Made by a program: the position numbers and the translations under genes. DNA of 64,000 nt from Acidobacteriota bacterium (GTDB lineage: Bacteria > Acidobacteriota > Thermoanaerobaculia > Multivoradales > J023): contig JAJCXR010000065.1 of NCBI GenBank assembly GCA_029263315.1, positions 124,001-188,000 on the forward strand. Direction: 5' to 3'. Positions 35,919 to 44,207 of this stretch are shown here, piece by piece (positions within the stretch are counted from its first letter, which is position 1; each line of letters opens with the position of its first letter). The notes under the pieces are model-generated. The model was not told the origin of the DNA, searched no databases, and saw nothing but the letters and a program-made list of their open reading frames with translations.

Positions 35919-38213
35919 TCACGCTTCCGGCTTCGGCATCCTCCGGCCGAGCACGTACTGACCGGGCCAGAATTGCTCTTCGTAGCCGTATTTGTCCGCC
36001 GCTTGCAGGGTCAGATAGGGTCTGCGCAGGTGGGGACGGGCCATGGCCGCCAGGTCCGCCCGACCGGCGGCGAGGATGGTGTTGGCGTGGTCTTCGTCGA
36101 GGATGGCGCCCACCGCCATCACCGGTAGGCCGGTGGCGTGGCGGATCTGGTCGGCGAAGGGAACTTGGTACATGCGGCCGTAGCCCACTTCCGAATCCGG
36201 CACGTTGCCGGCGGACGACACATCGATCAAGTCACAACCGGCGTCCCCTAAACGTCGTACCGTCTGCACCGTTTCTTCGATGGTGGTGCCTTCGTCGTCG
36301 AGCCAGTCGCTGGCCGATAGGCGCACCGCCATGGGTTTGTGTTGGGGCCAAACCCGACGCACGGCGGTGAAGACCTCCAAGGGGAAGCGCTGACGATTTT
36401 CCAAGCTGCCGCCGTAATCGTCTCGACGTTGATTGGTCAATGGGCTGAGGAAGCTGGACAACAGATAGCCGTGAGCCATGTGCAGCTCGACGATGTCGAA
36501 ACCCGCCTCGTCGGCCCATTGGGCGGCGCGGACGAAGGCCTCGGTGACTTGCGCCATGTCCTTCTCATCCATCGCTTTGGGGACCGGCCACCCCGGTTGC
36601 CAGGGGATGGCGGAGGGGGCGATGGTGGCCCAGGAGCCCTCTTCGACGGTCAGTGGACGGTCCGCACCTTGCCAAGGGTGCAGCATCGAGCCCTTGCGTC
36701 CGGCGTGGGCCAACTGCATGCCGATACGACTGGCGGAGCGTTGATGCACAAAGTCGACGATACGTTTCCAGGCCTCGACGTGACGGCGTTCATACATGCC
36801 GGCGCAACCATGGGTGATGCGTCCCGCGGCCAGAACATCCGTCATCTCGGTGAAAATCAGGCCGGCACCGCCCAAGGCGCGGCTGCCGTAATGCACCAAG
36901 TGCCACTCGTCCGGGACGCCGTCGGTGGCGCTGTACTGGCACATAGGGCTAACCACGATGCGGTTGGGCAAACGCACATCCCGCAATTGCACCGGGGTGA
37001 AGATGGGCGGCGGCAAGGCGTCCCCTTCGCTGATCTGCGAAGCGTCCGGCTGCTGGCGGTGGAAATCTTCGTCCACCCGACGGATAAGCTGCGGGTCCCG
37101 TTCTTTCAGATTGTCGTAGGTGATGCGCTTCGAACGGGTCATCAGATTGAAGGTGAACTGCACCGGCGATTGGTCGAGGTAGCGGGCTGAATTCTCGAAC
37201 CATTCGAGGCTGGTCTGGGCTGCCTTTTGCAGCTTGAGGACATCGACCCAGCGTTCCTCTTGGTAGGTGGCCAAAACTTCTGGCATGTCGTCGCCGCCCA
37301 GCCCCTCGCCGAAACGCTTGAAGATATCCACCAACAGGATGGCGTCTTCCATGGCCAGCTTGGTGCCGGAGCCGATGGAGAAGTGGGCGGTGTGGGCCGC
37401 GTCCCCCATCAACAGGACATTGCCGTGCTGCGGCGAGCTGTGGTGCCAGGTCTGACAACGGACGGTGGGGAAACGGCGCCAGATGGAGCGATTGCTCAGC
37501 AGCCTGTGGCCATCGAGCCAAGGGGCGAAGAGCTTTTGACAGAAGGCGACGGTGTCCTCTTCGCTGGCTCCATCCAGGCCGGCCCGCCGCCAGGTCTCCT
37601 CTTGGCACTCGACGATCCAGGTGCCCAACCCCTCCTCGAAGGGATAGGCGTGGACTTGGAAGAGGCCATGCTCGGTCGGGCAAAAGATGAAGGTGAAGGC
37701 GTCGAGCGGTTGGTCGGTCCCCAACCAACAGAAGCGGCATTGACGCCAGTCGAGCTGGGGTTGGAAAGACGTCTCGAGATGCCCCCGCAGCCAGCTGTTG
37801 ACGCCGTCACAACCGAGAATCAGATCGGCCGGGCCCACTTGGGAGAGGTCGGTGATGTCGCGCTCGAAGGTCAAGGTGACACCGAGCTCGCGGCAGCGGC
37901 GGTGCAGGATCTGCAGCAGGGACTGGCGCGACAGGGCGGCGAATCCATGGCCGGTGGAGACCGTCTTCTGACCCTTGAAGTAGGTTTCGATATTGCGCCA
38001 ATAGCGAAATCGATCGGTGATCTGACCGTAGCTCCGCGGGTCGGCGGCTTCGAAGGCACCCAAGGTTTCGTCCGAGAAGACGACGCCCCAGCCGAATGTA
38101 TCGTCGGGGCGGTTGCGTTCGAAGATCTCGATCTCGCAGGACGGCATCGCCTGTTTCATCAGGATGGCAAAATAAAGACCGGCGGGGCCGCCGCCGATGC
38201 TGACAATTCTCAT
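35919..38213 (-). CDS. Bifunctional flavin monooxygenase/OYE-type reductase (2-aminobenzoyl-CoA monooxygenase/reductase or salicylyl-CoA 5-hydroxylase)
   Basis: Protein of 764 residues from ATG 38213 (GGGAGAG upstream). Residues 1-370 are an FAD monooxygenase: SIGGGPAGLYFAIL, DLILGCDGVNSWLR, LLMGDAAHTAHFSIGSGTKLAMEDA. The C-terminal half from about 395 is an old-yellow-enzyme domain: PIFTPVQLRDVRLPNRIVVSPMCQYSA, QLAHAGRKGS, FDIVELHMAHGYLLSSFLSP, NQRRDDYGGS, RADLAAMARPHLR. This order of domains is that of 2-aminobenzoyl-CoA monooxygenase/reductase and salicylyl-CoA 5-hydroxylase. Neighbouring beta-oxidation-type genes agree. The substrate is not decided by sequence alone; no CoA ligase gene is present here. 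Confidence 0.86.
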   Translation of the reverse strand: MRIVSIGGGPAGLYFAILMKQAMPSCEIEIFERNRPDDTFGWGVVFSDETLGAFEAADPRSYGQITDRFRYWRNIETYFKGQKTVSTGHGFAALSRQSLLQILHRRCRELGVTLTFERDITDLSQVGPADLILGCDGVNSWLRGHLETSFQPQLDWRQCRFCWLGTDQPLDAFTFIFCPTEHGLFQVHAYPFEEGLGTWIVECQEETWRRAGLDGASEEDTVAFCQKLFAPWLDGHRLLSNRSIWRRFPTVRCQTWHHSSPQHGNVLLMGDAAHTAHFSIGSGTKLAMEDAILLVDIFKRFGEGLGGDDMPEVLATYQEERWVDVLKLQKAAQTSLEWFENSARYLDQSPVQFTFNLMTRSKRITYDNLKERDPQLIRRVDEDFHRQQPDASQISEGDALPPPIFTPVQLRDVRLPNRIVVSPMCQYSATDGVPDEWHLVHYGSRALGGAGLIFTEMTDVLAAGRITHGCAGMYERRHVEAWKRIVDFVHQRSASRIGMQLAHAGRKGSMLHPWQGADRPLTVEEGSWATIAPSAIPWQPGWPVPKAMDEKDMAQVTEAFVRAAQWADEAGFDIVELHMAHGYLLSSFLSPLTNQRRDDYGGSLENRQRFPLEVFTAVRRVWPQHKPMAVRLSASDWLDDEGTTIEETVQTVRRLGDAGCDLIDVSSAGNVPDSEVGYGRMYQVPFADQIRHATGLPVMAVGAILDEDHANTILAAGRADLAAMARPHLRRPYLTLQAADKYGYEEQFWPGQYVLGRRMPKPEA

Positions 38214-38278
38214 GGAGCTCTCCCGCTGCGGGTTATCTGATGAGGGCATGGTACACCCTTTGGTGGCCCGTTGGGTGC

Positions 38279-38337
38279 CTGTCGGAGTGGCCAGGTAGCC
38301 GCTGCCGTTGGCTTGGTGACAGCCACTCCGTGACAGG
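38279..38337. repeat. Imperfect inverted repeat with GTGACAG motif
   Basis: CCTGTCGGAGTGGC (38279-38292) pairs with GCCACTCCGTGACAGG (38322-38337), a stem of about 14 bp with one bulge. AGTGACAG follows at 38353. It sits in the 193-base gap between divergent genes, upstream of both the bifunctional oxygenase and the TPR gene, so it could be an operator or a dispersed palindrome. Confidence 0.7.
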
Positions 38338-38406
38338 TTATGCTGAGTCCCAAGTGACAGACACGGCCAGTATCAGGGTGAAGACTCGGTCAGCGGGGAG
38401 AGCAAT

Positions 38407-39663
38407 ATGTGGCGGCTGAACAGAACATCCACCAACGTCTCAGAGCGCGCCGCTCCAAATCGTGCTGCTCCAGCACAGCGGCGAAGCGTTCGGCGATGTC
38501 GTGCTGCGGCACGCTTCGGCGGTCGCCGAGTCGGCTGCTGGTTGCTCGTGGCTTTGACCCTGCCGGTGAGCTTTCCGGCGTCGGCTTCGCCCGACACAAA
38601 AAGCCTCGACGAGGTTCGGAAAGTGGTGGCCGGTGAGGATCTGGATCCGTTGCGCATGAATACGACCATGGCCAGATTCTTGAGCAAGCAAGTCAGGGTC
38701 CAGCTCGGCCGTCAGGCCAGGGTGCAGCAGTTGCTCGACGCCATCTTCAGTGACAACGGTCTGGGCATCGCTTACGGCAATCAGCGCACCAAGACCGTCA
38801 TCGAGACCTTCGAGAGTCGCCGTGGCAATTGCCTGTCGTTCACCATGCTCTTTGTGGTCATGGCACGGCACATCGGTTTGGCGGCCTACTTTCAGGAAGT
38901 GGATGAGGTGGTCAGCTGGGACCGGCGCGGGGAAGTGGTGCTGACCCAGCAACACATGTTCGCCGAGGTGGAGTTCGACAACGGAGTCGTGCAGGTGGAT
39001 CTTCTACCCGGGGCGGAGAAGCGTTACCGCAAGATCCGTCGTATCAGCGACCGTCGCGCCATGGCTCACTTCTACAACAATCTCGGAGTCGAAGCGTTAG
39101 CCATCGGCGACACCGACGATGCCATCGCCTGGATTCGGAAGGCCCTCGACCTCGACGCCAAGTTCGGCCCCGCCTGGAGCAACCTGGGGGTCGTCCAACG
39201 GCGTCAGGGGGATATCGCGGCCGCCGAGCAAAGCTATTTGCAGGCCATCGAGGTCGACCCCGGTGAGGTGGCGTTGAACAACCTCTCGAGCCTGTATTTG
39301 GATCAAGGCCAGGACGAAAAGGCGGCGCCCCTGCTGGCCCGCTCACGGGATTATCTACAGCGCAATCCCTACTACCATTTCCGGCTCGCTGCCGTCGCCC
39401 GTCAACGGGGCGATGCCGCCGCCGCCGTCCGGCATCTAAAACAGGCGTTGCGCCGCCACGACAAGGAGGCCGAGTTCCATGCTGCCTTGGCGGAAGTGCA
39501 TGTCGAGCTCGGACAACACAACAAGGCGATCGCCAGCTTTGAGACGGCGATTCGCCTGGCGGATGATGACGACACCGAAGCGGCCTGGAGGCAACAGCTC
39601 CTGGCTTTGCAGCGAGAGTCGCCGGCTCCCTCGGTCGTCACCGGAGCCTCCGGCGAGCCTTGA
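38407..39663 (+). CDS. Exported transglutaminase-like/TPR repeat protein
   Basis: Protein of 418 residues with an Arg-rich N-terminus followed by a signal segment (GCWLLVALTLPVSFPASA). Residues about 120-200 hold a transglutaminase-like core: ESRRGNCLSFTMLFVVMAR with the Cys, and TQQHMFAEVEF with the His. TPR repeats fill the rest (HFYNNLGVEALAIGDTDDAIAWIRKALDLD, PAWSNLGVVQRRQGDIAAAEQSYLQAIEVD, FHAALAEVHVELGQHNKAIASFETAI). SirB1/TPR-type transglutaminase proteins are poorly understood. Here it may be a periplasmic scaffold or peptidase. Confidence 0.78.
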   Translation: MWRLNRTSTNVSERAAPNRAAPAQRRSVRRCRAAARFGGRRVGCWLLVALTLPVSFPASASPDTKSLDEVRKVVAGEDLDPLRMNTTMARFLSKQVRVQLGRQARVQQLLDAIFSDNGLGIAYGNQRTKTVIETFESRRGNCLSFTMLFVVMARHIGLAAYFQEVDEVVSWDRRGEVVLTQQHMFAEVEFDNGVVQVDLLPGAEKRYRKIRRISDRRAMAHFYNNLGVEALAIGDTDDAIAWIRKALDLDAKFGPAWSNLGVVQRRQGDIAAAEQSYLQAIEVDPGEVALNNLSSLYLDQGQDEKAAPLLARSRDYLQRNPYYHFRLAAVARQRGDAAAAVRHLKQALRRHDKEAEFHAALAEVHVELGQHNKAIASFETAIRLADDDDTEAAWRQQLLALQRESPAPSVVTGASGEP

Positions 39664-39671
39664 GTCCCTCC

Positions 39672-39710
39672 GGCCCCTCTTTTCGGCGTCGCGAAGCGAC
39701 TGTAGGGGCC
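39672..39710 (+). terminator. Strong hairpin after the TPR gene, possible terminator
   Basis: Outer arms GGCCCCT (39672-39678) and AGGGGCC (39704-39710), inner arms GTCGC/GCGAC (39688-39692, 39696-39700) around GAA. It starts 9 bases after the stop codon. No T-tract follows, so it may stop transcription with Rho or protect mRNA ends. Confidence 0.5.
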
Positions 39711-40020
39711 TCAGGAGCGGTTCAAATCGATGGAAAATCCATTCAGGAAATTGGAAAAAAGCGGCTGGAGCTCAGGCGATTGGATAACCCACAAAAGACT
39801 TGCAATAATCTGCGATTAATCCAAATCCCATCGTCGCAACTCCCGTAAGGAGTATGGTAGCTTCTAGCATTAAGGAAGCCTTAAGAACCACGGAGGTTCC
39901 GGCCGGGAACGCTCTCGCCGCTTGGTGCGGTGCCATGCATTGCCGCTCAATCGCCAGTCCTTGGCACCACAAGCGGCTCCCCCAGTCCGGCGCCTCCCTT
40001 TGCAAGGAGGAACGTTAGAA
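39711..40020 (+). promoter_or_regulatory. Leader/promoter region of the TonB receptor gene
   Basis: This 310-base stretch is locally AT-rich (39730-39880). A loose promoter is TTGGAT (39780-39785), 18-base spacer, AATAAT (39804-39809). A perfect ribosome-binding site AAGGAGG lies at 40004-40010, 10 bases before the ATG. The long untranslated leader suggests room for regulation, but I see no named riboswitch. Confidence 0.4.
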
Positions 40021-43000
40021 ATGAAGAAATCAGTCATCGCACTGGGTGTGCTGGCGGCTCTGCTGTTTGCAGGTACCGCTCTCGCCCAGGGTCGCTTGGG
40101 AACCCTGCAGGTCATCGTCGAAGCCAACGACGGTAGCCGCCTGCCCGGCGCCACGGTCACCGCCGAGGCTTCGGATGTTCTCGGCACCCGTACCGCCATC
40201 TCCGACGGCAACGGCGTCGCCACCTTGGCCGGCCTGAACCCGTCGAGCCAGTACAACGTCACCACGACCCTCGACGGCTTCCAGGGCTCTCGCAATGAGA
40301 ACGTCTTGCTCAAGGCCGGTCAGACGACCACCGTGCGCACCACCCTGGGTCTCTCCTCCGTCGACGAAGAGCTCATCGTGACCGCCGAGTCGCCGATCGT
40401 CGATGTCACCAGCGCCGTCAACGGCCAGGACATCACCCTCGAGCTCACCGAGTCGCTGCCCACCGGTCGCTCCTATCAGAGCTACCTGCAGTTGGTGCCC
40501 GGCGTGATGCCGGTCGATCCGACCCTCGACGAGCAAAATCCGGCCGTGCGTTCCGGTCTCAACTACCGTGACATCGGTGGTGACCTGGGCGTCTCCCGCG
40601 ACAACTTCTACTACTTCGAAGGCATCAACGTCACCGATCCGGTGCAGGGCACCTTCGGCGCCAATCTCAACACCGAGATCATCCAGGAGCAGTCGGTGCT
40701 CACCGGTGGTATCCCCGCCGAGTTCATCGGCTCCCCCGGCCTCATCTCCAACGTCGTGACGAAGAGTGGCGGTAACCAGTTCTCCGGTTCCATCAACTAC
40801 TACTTCCAGAACGATTCCTTGGTCGAGGACAACGACAATGCCCCCGATGCCGGGCTCTCCACCTTTGACACCGCTTTCACCCTCGGCGGTCCGATCGTCC
40901 AGGACAAGCTGTGGTTCTTCTCCAGCTACCGCATCACCAACCGCGAAGAGGACGTCATCTCCCTCGACACCGATGAGTACTTGCGGACGGTGAACGACGA
41001 TTCCGAGCAAGCCTTCTTCAAGTTCAGCTGGGCTCCTTCCCAGAAGGATAGCTTGACCGGTATCTTCCTCAACGATCCCACCGAGGAAGACGGCTCCAAC
41101 CTGCGTGATGTGGCCAACAACCGTGACGAGACCGAGGACACTGGCGGCGACCGCTACACCCTCAACTACTCGCATGTCTTCGGCAATGCCTTCGCCGACG
41201 TTGCTTTTGGTAAGCACAACGGCGAGCGCACCCGCGGCTCGGTGGACACCACGATCAGCAACGATGTCATTTTCCAGAGGTCTGACAATGCGACAGCTGC
41301 CCAGGCGCAGCTCGGTGGCGCTGGCATCGACATCATCGATGAGCGTGACTCCGAGTTCTACCGCGCTTCTGCCGAGCTCTACTTCGACAGTGGCTGGGGT
41401 GATCACTCGATCAAGGTCGGTTACGACTTTCAAGAGAACGAGAGCTTCCGCGACGCCAATACCCCGGGCTCGATTCCGGCGATCTACACCTCGCTCGGAC
41501 CACAGTACATCGGTGCTGGCATCACCGCCAACGATGTGGCCGGTGTGACCGGGCAGTCCTGGACCGATCTCCAATTCGACGTCACCAATACCAGTGACTT
41601 CGCGGGTCTGATCACCGCCATCAATGCGTCGCCCAATAGCGCCGCTTTGTACGCTGCCCTCGATACCAACCGTGACGGCACCATTACCTCGGCGGAGGCC
41701 GGTTCGGCCATCGTCTTCGGAGACGCCACCGACAACCCGAATGGGCAGGTCAACTACGACCGCACTCTGCAGGTTGCCTCGGGTCCGCAGACCCTCGGTT
41801 CCGAAGGCACGGCGATCTACTTGCAGGACACCTACCAGGTGAGCCGCCTGTCGATCAATGCCGGTGTCCGCGCTGAGCGTTACGAGCATTTCGCCACCAC
41901 CGGTGAGAACATCTACACCTTCGATTGGGAATATGCTCCTCGCGTCAGCCTGGCCTACGATCTGCGTGGCGATGGCCGTCAGAAGCTGACCGCCTACTAC
42001 GGTCGTTACTACGATCCGGTGCGCAACAACATGACCCAGTTCGCCGGTACTCTCACCGGTCGTATCCGTCATGAGCAAGTCAACATCAACGGTGAGTGGC
42101 TCACCTACCGCATCCGCGGTGGCGCAGTGCAGCAAGATGCTTTTTTTGCCCCGACCACCAAGACCCCGTACACCGATGACTACACCATCGGTTACTCGGT
42201 CGACCTCGGTCGGAGCATGAGCTTCGAAGCCAATATCATCAAGCGTGAGACCCGCGACATCCTCGAGGACTACGACCTCGGTCTGTACGCCATCGCCACC
42301 GATGGCACCACCCAGTACCCCGGCCCCATCGATCATCCCGATTCCCTGTGGCTCGGTCTGGACTACTTCGGCTACGACGTCAACCCGGGCTCGAACTTCG
42401 TCATCGCCACCTTGGCCGGCGGCACCCGTGACTGGGAAGGCCTCGAGTTGGTTTTCCGCAAGCGCTACAGCAACAACTGGCAGCTGCTTTCGTCGTTGAC
42501 CCTGGCCGACGGCGAGGGCAATACCAACTCCGACTCCAACGCCGATTTCCAGGGCGACGTGCTCTTCCTGGATCCGCGGGCGCCTAATCAGGAGGGCACC
42601 CAGCCCGGCCTGATCGAGCAGCTCTTCAAGGTTGCCGCCTCCTACAACTGGGCCAATGGCTTCCAGATCGGTGGTCAGTACCGTTGGAACTCTGGCACCA
42701 TCGCCAATACCACGTTCTCGGCCTCCCGTCGCAACCTGCCCATCCGTGTCACCAGCGAAAATGCTTTCGAATTCGCCGGTATCACCCAGCGTTGGCTGCG
42801 TGAAGATGCGGTCGGCCAGTTCGACAACCCGAGCTGGGGTACCTTGGACCTCCGTGGCCAATACAACCGTCAGCTCGGTCGTGTGAACACCGAGTTCTTC
42901 CTCGATATCTTCAACGTCTTCGATGAGCAGAAGGCCATCCGTTTGCAAGATCTTGAGGCCGGTGCCTCTGACGGAACCTCGAACTTCGGTGACGGCATCC

Positions 43001-43050
43001 AGTTCGTTCCGCCGCGTCGTTACTTCCTCGGTGTGCGTTTCAGCATCTAA
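40021..43050 (+). CDS. TonB-dependent receptor with carboxypeptidase-regulatory-like N-domain (Oar-like)
   Basis: Outer-membrane protein of 1,009 residues. Signal peptide 1-22 ends ALA. Residues 25-115 are a CarboxypepD_reg-like beta-sandwich (LQVIVEANDGSRLPGATVTA). The plug follows (YRDIGGDLGVSRDNFYYFEGINV, ISNVVTKSGGNQFSG). A barrel with many aromatic strands ends in RRYFLGVRFSI. An exact EF-hand loop DTNRDGTITSAE lies at residues 548-559 inside an extracellular-type loop. Codon choice differs from neighbours (many GTC, CGT and ATC), suggesting high expression. The own ribosome-binding site, long leader and UUCG terminator mark a monocistronic unit. The ligand is unknown. Confidence 0.9.
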   Translation: MKKSVIALGVLAALLFAGTALAQGRLGTLQVIVEANDGSRLPGATVTAEASDVLGTRTAISDGNGVATLAGLNPSSQYNVTTTLDGFQGSRNENVLLKAGQTTTVRTTLGLSSVDEELIVTAESPIVDVTSAVNGQDITLELTESLPTGRSYQSYLQLVPGVMPVDPTLDEQNPAVRSGLNYRDIGGDLGVSRDNFYYFEGINVTDPVQGTFGANLNTEIIQEQSVLTGGIPAEFIGSPGLISNVVTKSGGNQFSGSINYYFQNDSLVEDNDNAPDAGLSTFDTAFTLGGPIVQDKLWFFSSYRITNREEDVISLDTDEYLRTVNDDSEQAFFKFSWAPSQKDSLTGIFLNDPTEEDGSNLRDVANNRDETEDTGGDRYTLNYSHVFGNAFADVAFGKHNGERTRGSVDTTISNDVIFQRSDNATAAQAQLGGAGIDIIDERDSEFYRASAELYFDSGWGDHSIKVGYDFQENESFRDANTPGSIPAIYTSLGPQYIGAGITANDVAGVTGQSWTDLQFDVTNTSDFAGLITAINASPNSAALYAALDTNRDGTITSAEAGSAIVFGDATDNPNGQVNYDRTLQVASGPQTLGSEGTAIYLQDTYQVSRLSINAGVRAERYEHFATTGENIYTFDWEYAPRVSLAYDLRGDGRQKLTAYYGRYYDPVRNNMTQFAGTLTGRIRHEQVNINGEWLTYRIRGGAVQQDAFFAPTTKTPYTDDYTIGYSVDLGRSMSFEANIIKRETRDILEDYDLGLYAIATDGTTQYPGPIDHPDSLWLGLDYFGYDVNPGSNFVIATLAGGTRDWEGLELVFRKRYSNNWQLLSSLTLADGEGNTNSDSNADFQGDVLFLDPRAPNQEGTQPGLIEQLFKVAASYNWANGFQIGGQYRWNSGTIANTTFSASRRNLPIRVTSENAFEFAGITQRWLREDAVGQFDNPSWGTLDLRGQYNRQLGRVNTEFFLDIFNVFDEQKAIRLQDLEAGASDGTSNFGDGIQFVPPRRYFLGVRFSI

Positions 43051-43075
43051 GCTGAAGGCATACGGTTAGAAGTTG

Positions 43076-43102
43076 AAAAGGGGACCTTCGGGTCCCCTTT
43101 TT
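43076..43102 (+). terminator. Rho-independent terminator with UUCG tetraloop
   Basis: Stem GGGGACC (43080-43086), loop TTCG, GGTCCCC (43091-43097), then TTTTT, with AAAA before the stem. It begins 26 bases after the TonB receptor stop and ends that transcript; it could also work from the other side. Confidence 0.93.
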
Positions 43103-43128
43103 CTGTTCTGGTGGCAGGCCCTCCTGGT

Positions 43129-43164
43129 GACAGCTGTCCTGTTGCCAGGTGCTGTCGTGACAGC
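43129..43164. repeat. Clustered GACAG/CTGTC palindromes
   Basis: GACAGCTGTC is a perfect palindrome at 43129-43138, and GCTGTCGTGACAGC at 43151-43164 is a 6-bp inverted repeat with a 2-base loop. They lie between the terminator and the dehalogenase start. They resemble the GTGACAG elements at 38.3 kb and 55.9 kb and may be regulator-binding sites or a dispersed repeat family. Confidence 0.6.
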
Positions 43165-43282
43165 CGTCGCAGAAGCTGCGTGATAGTTTGCCCGCCAGAC
43201 AACAGAACAGGTTGGCGCCTGGTAGCGCATGACGATGAAGCTCGATGACGCTGAAGCATGACGACGATGGAGAATGACGACG

Positions 43283-44194
43283 ATGGCGGACGTGATGAAG
43301 ATCCTGCGCACCCCGGACGAGCGCTTCGAAGGGCTGGAAGGCTATCCCTTTGCTCCCCACTATGCGGAGGTCGGTGACGGCTTGCGCCTTCACTACATTG
43401 ATGAAGGTCCAGCTGAGGCGGACCCTATCTTGATGTTGCATGGTGAGCCGTCGTGGTCGTACCTCTACCGTTTCATGATTCCACCCTGCGCCGAACGGCA
43501 TCGGGTCATCGCACCGGATCTCATCGGTTTTGGCAAGTCGGACAAGCCGTCCAAGGTCTCCGACTACTCCTACAAGTCGCACATGGATTGGCTGACGTCC
43601 TTTGTTGAAGGGCTCGACCTGCAGCGCATCACGTTGGTATGCCAGGACTGGGGGTCACTGCTCGGTCTTCGTCTGGCGGCGGAGCACGAAGCGCGATTCT
43701 CCCGCATCGTCGTCGGCAACGGTTTTCTCCCCACCGGTGACAGCAAGGTACCGTTGGCATTCAAGATCTGGCAGCTCTTCGCCCGCTGGTCCCCGTGGTT
43801 TCCGATCTCCAAAATCATCAATGCGGGGTCCTTCAAGACCCTGAATGCCGAAGAGCGGCGGGCCTACGATGCACCGTTTCCGTCGTCCGCATACCTGGCG
43901 GCGGCCCGCGCTTTCCCACGACTTGTGCCGACCTCACCCAAGGATCCGGCGGCGGCGGCCAACCGTCGGGCGTGGGATGTCTTGAGACGTTGGCAGAAAC
44001 CGTTCCTCACCACCTTCAGCAACGGCGATCCGATCATGCGGGGGGCCGACAAGGTGCTGCAAGCCCGGATTCCCGGCTGCGAGGGGCAACTGCACACCAC
44101 CTTGAAGGGTGGCCATTTCCTACAGGAAGACAGCGGCCCTGAGTTTGCGGCCGCGGTGTTGCAGCTGATCGAGTCGACGCCGGATATCCCTTGA
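43283..44194 (+). CDS. Haloalkane dehalogenase (subfamily I) / alpha/beta hydrolase
   Basis: Protein of 303 residues from ATG 43283 (GGAG 10 bases upstream; an ATG at 43274 is too close to it). Opening LRTPDERFEGLEGYPFAPHY and HGEPSWSYLYRFM match haloalkane dehalogenases of the DhlA/DmbC-type group. The nucleophile is Asp122 followed by Trp123 in CQDWGSLLGL; the acid is probably Asp249 (SNGDPI), the base His278 (GGHFLQED). The Trp next to the nucleophile binds halide. It would convert haloalkanes to alcohols, though natural substrates may differ. It is followed 13 bases later by a DUF418 gene. Confidence 0.85.
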   Translation: MADVMKILRTPDERFEGLEGYPFAPHYAEVGDGLRLHYIDEGPAEADPILMLHGEPSWSYLYRFMIPPCAERHRVIAPDLIGFGKSDKPSKVSDYSYKSHMDWLTSFVEGLDLQRITLVCQDWGSLLGLRLAAEHEARFSRIVVGNGFLPTGDSKVPLAFKIWQLFARWSPWFPISKIINAGSFKTLNAEERRAYDAPFPSSAYLAAARAFPRLVPTSPKDPAAAANRRAWDVLRRWQKPFLTTFSNGDPIMRGADKVLQARIPGCEGQLHTTLKGGHFLQEDSGPEFAAAVLQLIESTPDIP

Positions 44195-44207
44195 GCCGGA
44201 ATCGTCC

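Noticed and set aside
40030..42948. A 972-codon open frame on the minus strand opposite the TonB receptor gene
   Set aside because: It is antisense to a well-supported outer-membrane protein. Its translation has no domains and is an artefact of GC-rich third positions. The same applies to long antisense frames at 1113-2357, 14683-15849 (+ strand), 47011-48798 and 54273-55562 (+ strand).
43040..43582. A 180-codon minus-strand frame across the terminator and dehalogenase start
   Set aside because: It spans a strong terminator hairpin and is antisense to the dehalogenase; no protein-like features.
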